From: Gemmatimonadota bacterium
GTDB lineage: Bacteria > 4572-55 > J002
Direction of reading: 5' to 3'
Assembly (NCBI GenBank): GCA_003697105.1
Contig: RFFQ01000146.1
Span: 1 to 64,000, forward strand
DNA length: 64,000 nucleotides
The notes beneath the pieces were generated by a model. The model was given only the letters and a program-made list of their open reading frames with translations. It ran no database searches and had not been told where the DNA came from. Of this stretch, positions 60,120-64,000 are shown piece by piece (position 1 is the stretch's first letter; every line of letters begins with the position of its first letter). Made by a program: the position numbers and the translations under genes.

Positions 60120-61121
60120 ATGCCCTCGCCTGCTGCCGGAATCCGTCTTGATGCCAAAAATATCAGTTGGAAAGCGGGATCAACCCTCATTTTATCCCAT
60201 ATTTCGCTCTCCTTTTTCCCCGCGGAATGTGTCGGGTTGCTCGGTCCCAGTGGGGCGGGCAAATCGACCTTGCTCAAGACCCTCTGCGGGATTCTCACGC
60301 CGTCCGAAGGTCAAGTACGGGTTAATGGTGATGACTTCCGCCATCATCGAGACCGGTTGCGGTATTTTTTGGGGTATGTGCCACAAGATGATATTGTTCA
60401 CCGCACCTTAACAGTTTACAACGCGTTGCATTATGCCGCCCTACTCCGTTTCCCCCCCGGTACACCTTCTGCTACGATAACCTCCAAAGTTGATACGTTG
60501 ATCCGCCAATTGGGGCTAGCTGAACGCCGCCGCACTCGAATTTCCCGGCTTAGCGGCGGACAACGAAAGCGGGTGAGTGTGGGTGTGGAACTGCTAACAG
60601 AGCCGTGGCTCCTCTTTTTGGATGAACCCACCTCTGGACTCGACCCCGGAACGGAAGAAAAAATGATGAAACTATTCCGGGGCTTGGCAGATGAAGGACG
60701 TACCGTGATTTTAACCACACATGTGATGGAATCCCTCCATCTCCTGGATTTGGTGGTGATTTTGGTGAAAGGGGTGCTGGCATTTTGTGGCCCCCCAGCC
60801 GCCGCGTTGCCCTATTTTCGGGTTGATGATTTTGCCGATATTTATAAGGCTCTTGATAAACAATCTCCGCGCGCCTGGGCAGACCGGTTTCGCCGTTCGG
60901 ATTTGTATCAGGAGTACGTTGCCGACCGGCTACAACAGCCATGCTCACTCCCCTTACCGGAAATCCCGCAAGTCCCGGCAGTGACAACTTCCGCCAGGAA
61001 ACCGCCGCGAACCGTGCAAGAACCAGCAACCCCGTCGTCTTCTCCACAACCACCCTCAACCGGAATCTCGTCGGTTGAGAGCGAGTTGGAACGGCTCAAA
61101 CGCGAATTAGGTCAGAAGTAA
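60120..61121 (+). CDS. ABC transporter ATPase with a Pro/Ser-rich C-terminal tail
   Basis: ABC-type ATPase most similar to the ABCG/White class: Walker A GPSGAGKST (about residue 44), Q-loop YVPQDDIVHRTLTV, signature LSGGQRKRVSVGVELLTEP, Walker B LLFLDEPTSGLDP and the H-loop TTHVM. After the ATPase core (about 1-225) comes a 110-residue extension ending in a disordered Pro/Ser/Thr-rich stretch and a short charged helix. It lacks transmembrane helices, unlike full ABCG half-transporters. No permease is adjacent. ATG 60120 is preferred over TTG 60102; it follows the cyclase stop by four nt. Substrate unknown. Confidence 0.9.
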   Translation: MPSPAAGIRLDAKNISWKAGSTLILSHISLSFFPAECVGLLGPSGAGKSTLLKTLCGILTPSEGQVRVNGDDFRHHRDRLRYFLGYVPQDDIVHRTLTVYNALHYAALLRFPPGTPSATITSKVDTLIRQLGLAERRRTRISRLSGGQRKRVSVGVELLTEPWLLFLDEPTSGLDPGTEEKMMKLFRGLADEGRTVILTTHVMESLHLLDLVVILVKGVLAFCGPPAAALPYFRVDDFADIYKALDKQSPRAWADRFRRSDLYQEYVADRLQQPCSLPLPEIPQVPAVTTSARKPPRTVQEPATPSSSPQPPSTGISSVESELERLKRELGQK

Positions 61122-61135
61122 AATGAGGTGTATTC

Positions 61136-62098
61136 ATGACAACTGAACGTGGAAAAGCGATTTTAGGTGCTACCGGTATTCATCTCGTCCTATTGGTGAT
61201 TATTTTCTTCCAGACGATTTCGATAGAACAACCCCCCCCCAAGCTGATCGAAGTTGATCTGGCAATGGCAGGTGTGTTGGAGGGTACGAGTCCCAAACCG
61301 GACGAACCGGTAGCTTCTCCGTTGGAATCGATGCCGCCAGAAGCGTCACCGGAAACCCCAGCGGAAACTCCACCCACCGACCCCACACCGGAACCGGTTG
61401 TTCCGCCGTCACCGGAACGGGTGTCTCCGCCGCCCTCCAAAACCGAGCCCCCGGCGCCTTCCGTGGAATCTATACCCGATGATCCGGTCACATCCGAGGT
61501 AGAAACCCCTGTGCCGGATTCCCCCGCACCCGTTTTACCCCAACGGCGCGGGGTTATCGACCCCAACCGTCCGAAAGTGCCGCAACGAAATTCGGCTTCC
61601 AAATTACCGGTATTTGATCTGCCCACTTCAGATGTACCGGAGGTTATCAATCCCAGTGATAACTACGTGCCGCCACCTCCGCCACCCTCGCCACCAACTT
61701 ATACTGATACGATTGGTATCCCCGAACGAACGGTGAGCGAGAAGGTTACTGGGGCAAATACACCGCCAAAAGGCCGCCCGGAGGGTGAGACCACAGAAAC
61801 CACCCGTGAAGAAGGCGTAACCTTCTCGCTGGAAGGGGTAATTCTCAGGCGAAACGTACTCAAACACGTTATCCCCGATTATCCATCGGGCGCCGCCGGA
61901 AGTCCCGACATCAAATTGAAATTTGAAGTCACCCCGGATGGAGCCGTGACAAATATTATTCCGCTGAGTAAAGGCGGGGATAGCCGGTTTGAGCGGGTGG
62001 CGATTACCGCGCTTCGCCAATGGCGGTTTGGGGCGCTTCAGCACGATTCCGGCGAAAATCAGACCGGGATGATTACCTTTAAATTTCGTACCCGTTAG
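61136..62098 (+). CDS. TonB-family energy-transducing protein
   Basis: A short cytoplasmic N-terminus and one transmembrane helix (about 8-30, TGIHLVLLVIIFFQTI) are followed by a long Pro/Glu-rich periplasmic spacer (about 45-215). The C-terminal TonB domain (about 235-320) contains DYPSGAAGSPDIKLKFEV and ITALRQWRF. It is 320 residues, longer than E. coli TonB (239), owing to the spacer. It transmits ExbB/ExbD-derived force to outer-membrane transporters or related machines. No ExbB/D is beside it; the solitary ExbD at 11.3 kb is a candidate partner. GAGG precedes the ATG. Confidence 0.92.
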   Translation: MTTERGKAILGATGIHLVLLVIIFFQTISIEQPPPKLIEVDLAMAGVLEGTSPKPDEPVASPLESMPPEASPETPAETPPTDPTPEPVVPPSPERVSPPPSKTEPPAPSVESIPDDPVTSEVETPVPDSPAPVLPQRRGVIDPNRPKVPQRNSASKLPVFDLPTSDVPEVINPSDNYVPPPPPPSPPTYTDTIGIPERTVSEKVTGANTPPKGRPEGETTETTREEGVTFSLEGVILRRNVLKHVIPDYPSGAAGSPDIKLKFEVTPDGAVTNIIPLSKGGDSRFERVAITALRQWRFGALQHDSGENQTGMITFKFRTR

Positions 62099-62117
62099 CG
62101 CTATTGAAACTTGGATT

Positions 62118-62193
62118 ACCACTACCTGCGCCCAACATGCGGGGACCGCAATAGTCATTATCTTAGGGAGTAACGATGTGGTAAGGTAGTGGT
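62118..62193. promoter_or_regulatory. nested inverted repeats upstream of the TolC-like gene
   Basis: A perfect 10-bp inverted repeat (ACCACTACCT at 62118-62127, AGGTAGTGGT at 62184-62193) encloses a second hairpin TGCGG-GGA-CCGCA (62138-62150). In RNA this could fold into a branched leader 30 nt before the TolC-like start. It may be a regulatory leader or an operator; there is no U-tract for a terminator. Confidence 0.4.
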
Positions 62194-62224
62194 CGTAAAT
62201 CCCTTTTAATTTTGAGGTCTTTCG

Positions 62225-63583
62225 ATGAAACAACTATGGCTTCTTTTGCTGTGTATGGGCTTCCCAACTGTGGGGCAAAGTGAGACCCTGAGTTTAGCCC
62301 AATGTGTAGAGTTCGCGTTGCACCAAAATACCACCATCCAAACGGCTCAGGATAATGTGACAACCGGGCAGTTACAGGTACGAGAAAATCGGGCAACTAT
62401 TTATTTTCCAACCCTTTCCTTTTCAAGCAGTGCTCGTTACAGTCAAAATCAGGATGAGACGACCTCTGAATTTGAGCAGGAAATACCGGTTGGGGATACA
62501 ACCCGTATTCAAACATTCAAAGAGACCCGCCAAACCGATGGGAACCGGTTTGGTGCAGATGCCAGTTTGACGTTGTCCTACCCGTTGTATAATGGAGGTG
62601 CAAATCGTGCCCTTTTTTCTCAGGCAAAAGCAGACCGTCGTTTGGCGGAAGTTCGCTATACCTTAGCAGAACAAAACTTGATATATACTGTTAAGCAACG
62701 TTATTTTGACCTGCTTCGGGCACAGCGTTTAGCGCAAGTGCGTGCAGAACAAGTTGACCAAAATGAACGGTATTTGGACCGGGCACAAACCCAATTTGAG
62801 CTAGGTTCCGTGACCCAAGGCGATGTTTTCAAGGCAAAAGTGGGTCTGGCAAATGCTCAAATGGATTTTATTAGTGCCCAAAATGCCGTTCGTATTGCAA
62901 AAGCAAACTTAGCACATACCATCGGTTTACCGCTCTCTCACGATTTTGAGGTCATTGACATCGTCGAATCCCAACCGTTGGAGGTCGATTTGGAACAGGT
63001 GACTCAAATCGCCCTCGCACAGCGTCCGGAACTCTCGGAAAATGAGGCGTTGATTGAACGATCTGAAACGGGGGTGGCGTTGGCGCGCAGTAACCACTGG
63101 AGCCGTCCTCGAATCAACCTCAATAGCAGTTATTTTTACAACCAGAGTGAAAGTTTTGTGCTGGGAACAAATCAGGAATCTACTTCATGGGGTTGGAGTA
63201 TTGGGGCATCGGCTAATCTCACCTTGTTTGATGGCGGCGCCACGCGGGCGGCAGTTCAACAGGCGAAAATCAATCACCGCATTGCTGAACGAGATTATGA
63301 ACAAAAAAAACGAGATATTGCGTTGGAAGTGCAAGAAGCGTATCTTAACTTGATAGAAGCTCGGGAACGGATTCGAGTGAGCACCGAAGCCGTCCGTTCC
63401 GCTGAGGAAGACCTGCGGCTGGCAGAAGAAAAATATGATTTGGGTGCCGGAACATTTATTGAAGTGACCGATGCACAAGTTGCTGTTACCGATGCCAAAC
63501 GCTCACAGGTCAATGCGATTTATGACTATGAACTGGCTAAAGCCGCCCTCGAAAAAGCGATGGGCACGATTGATTCACCATAA
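62225..63583 (+). CDS. TolC-family outer-membrane channel protein
   Basis: Trimeric outer-membrane exit duct used by efflux pumps and type I secretion. A signal peptide (about 1-20, cleavage near VGQSET) is followed by two homologous OEP halves (about 22-225 and 235-445). Each has a long amphipathic helical hairpin and strands; SLTLSYPLYNGG and ASANLTLFDGG are the matching strand-turn motifs of the two halves. 452 residues, typical. GAGG lies before the ATG. No periplasmic adaptor or inner-membrane pump gene is adjacent, so its transport partner is unknown. Confidence 0.93.
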   Translation: MKQLWLLLLCMGFPTVGQSETLSLAQCVEFALHQNTTIQTAQDNVTTGQLQVRENRATIYFPTLSFSSSARYSQNQDETTSEFEQEIPVGDTTRIQTFKETRQTDGNRFGADASLTLSYPLYNGGANRALFSQAKADRRLAEVRYTLAEQNLIYTVKQRYFDLLRAQRLAQVRAEQVDQNERYLDRAQTQFELGSVTQGDVFKAKVGLANAQMDFISAQNAVRIAKANLAHTIGLPLSHDFEVIDIVESQPLEVDLEQVTQIALAQRPELSENEALIERSETGVALARSNHWSRPRINLNSSYFYNQSESFVLGTNQESTSWGWSIGASANLTLFDGGATRAAVQQAKINHRIAERDYEQKKRDIALEVQEAYLNLIEARERIRVSTEAVRSAEEDLRLAEEKYDLGAGTFIEVTDAQVAVTDAKRSQVNAIYDYELAKAALEKAMGTIDSP

Positions 63584-63597
63584 GGAGAAGTACACCG

Positions 63598-64000
63598 ATG
63601 AACGAAGAATTCCAACACACAACGGATGCCATCCACCTAGAAACGGCGAAAAAACAACGTAAACCCAAAAGTAAATTTCGGGAGTATGTGGAGGCGATTC
63701 TCATTGCCGTAATTGTTGCCACGTTGATCCGCACGAGCGTCGTTGAAGCTTACCGGATCCCTTCTGGGTCCATGGAAGATACCTTGCTGGTGGGCGATTT
63801 TCTGTTTGTCAATAAATTTATTTACGGCGCGCGGCTACCCTTTATCGATAAACCCATTTTACCAGCAATCCGCGACCCCCAACCGGGGGATATTCTGGTG
63901 TTTAAATATCCAGAAGACCTCAAACGGAATTTCATTAAACGGTGTATTGCCGTGGAAGGGCAGACGGTAGAAATTCGCAATAAAGTGGTTTATGTGGATG
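63598..64000 (+). CDS. lepB: signal peptidase I, 5' part (runs off the window)
   Basis: Inner-membrane serine protease that removes signal peptides of secreted proteins. 134 complete codons are visible: a hydrophilic start, one transmembrane helix (about 32-48, ILIAVIVATLIR), the catalytic Ser motif YRIPSGSMEDTL and the general-base Lys in KRCIAVEGQ. The remaining C-terminal conserved boxes lie beyond position 64000. The start is ATG 63598 with AAGGAGAAG eight nt upstream, 14 nt after the TolC-like stop. It is missing from the ORF track because it has no stop in the window. Confidence 0.95.
   Translation, partial: MNEEFQHTTDAIHLETAKKQRKPKSKFREYVEAILIAVIVATLIRTSVVEAYRIPSGSMEDTLLVGDFLFVNKFIYGARLPFIDKPILPAIRDPQPGDILVFKYPEDLKRNFIKRCIAVEGQTVEIRNKVVYVD

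Noticed and set aside
1-64000. Search for tRNA, rRNA, insertion sequences, transposases and phage genes
   Set aside because: No tRNA-like cloverleaf, transposase motif, terminal inverted repeats with target duplication, or phage protein was recognised anywhere in the window.

Overview
The window comes from a Gram-negative, diderm bacterium that I cannot place to genus. It has TolC, TonB, ExbD, DsbD and a lytic transglycosylase. It also has a PorV/UPF0164-type outer-membrane barrel and a secreted subtilase ending in the 'NPNYPNPFNP' sorting-tail type common in the Fibrobacteres-Chlorobi-Bacteroidetes group and related candidate phyla (KSB1-, Zixibacteria- or Caldithrix-like). The many orphan two-component proteins and the very large surface and coiled-coil proteins fit a large-genome environmental lineage. 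I see no rRNA, tRNA, CRISPR, phage or insertion sequence.

Layout. (1) 0.1-6.4 kb, minus strand: a sigma-54 response regulator, an AT-rich membrane ORF bounded by integron-like half-sites, a DsbD-type thiol:disulfide transporter, and a membrane-anchored heterodisulfide-reductase-like Fe-S protein. (2) 6.5-9.3 kb, plus: a compact RsbS/RsbT-like partner-switching module (STAS, two HATPase kinases, a SpoIIE-type phosphatase) plus an HD-fold protein, convergent with a three-PAS histidine kinase. (3) 19.1-9.3 kb, minus: one apparent operon with a near-consensus promoter: PDZ/DUF512 Fe-S protein, TPR lytic transglycosylase, glyQ without glyS, 2-phosphoglycerate kinase, cyclic 2,3-diphosphoglycerate synthetase, ExbD, histidine kinase. 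The two phosphoglycerate enzymes form the complete cyclic-2,3-DPG pathway known from thermophilic methanogens. (4) 19.2-24 kb: a single-domain receiver, an Old Yellow Enzyme, a small frameshifted ORF, a truncated neopullulanase-like gene, a glycosyltransferase and a PorV-like barrel. (5) 24-34.7 kb, plus: ftsW-murG, an ExeA-like ATPase, a Pro-rich CheW, queA, a sigma-54 regulator, ileS, pgeF and a ferredoxin. (6) 34.8-48.8 kb: three giant genes. One is a secreted protein with 12 PKD domains (minus strand). Divergent from it are a 1965-1980 residue ATPase/TPR/coiled-coil protein and a 1133-residue coiled-coil/TM/PKD/FGE-fold protein. (7) 48.9-64 kb: ppk, a hybrid kinase, an ABC-2 permease, a secreted subtilase, a histidine kinase, a receiver-GAF-adenylate cyclase, an ABC ATPase, TonB, TolC and the start of signal peptidase I.

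Most notable. The coiled coil of the giant ATPase protein is built from a regular 54-residue repeat, each unit opening with an aromatic-acidic pair and usually a Pro about six residues later. Its C-terminal 44-residue cap aligns without gaps to the N-terminus of the next protein. I read this as a candidate uncharacterised trans-envelope assembly: cytoplasmic ATPase/TPR scaffold, transmembrane coiled-coil partner, periplasmic PKD and FGE-fold head, and a divergently encoded PKD surface protein. The second highlight is the bacterial cyclic-2,3-DPG pair. All functional statements are read from the sequence by eye; no database search was run.
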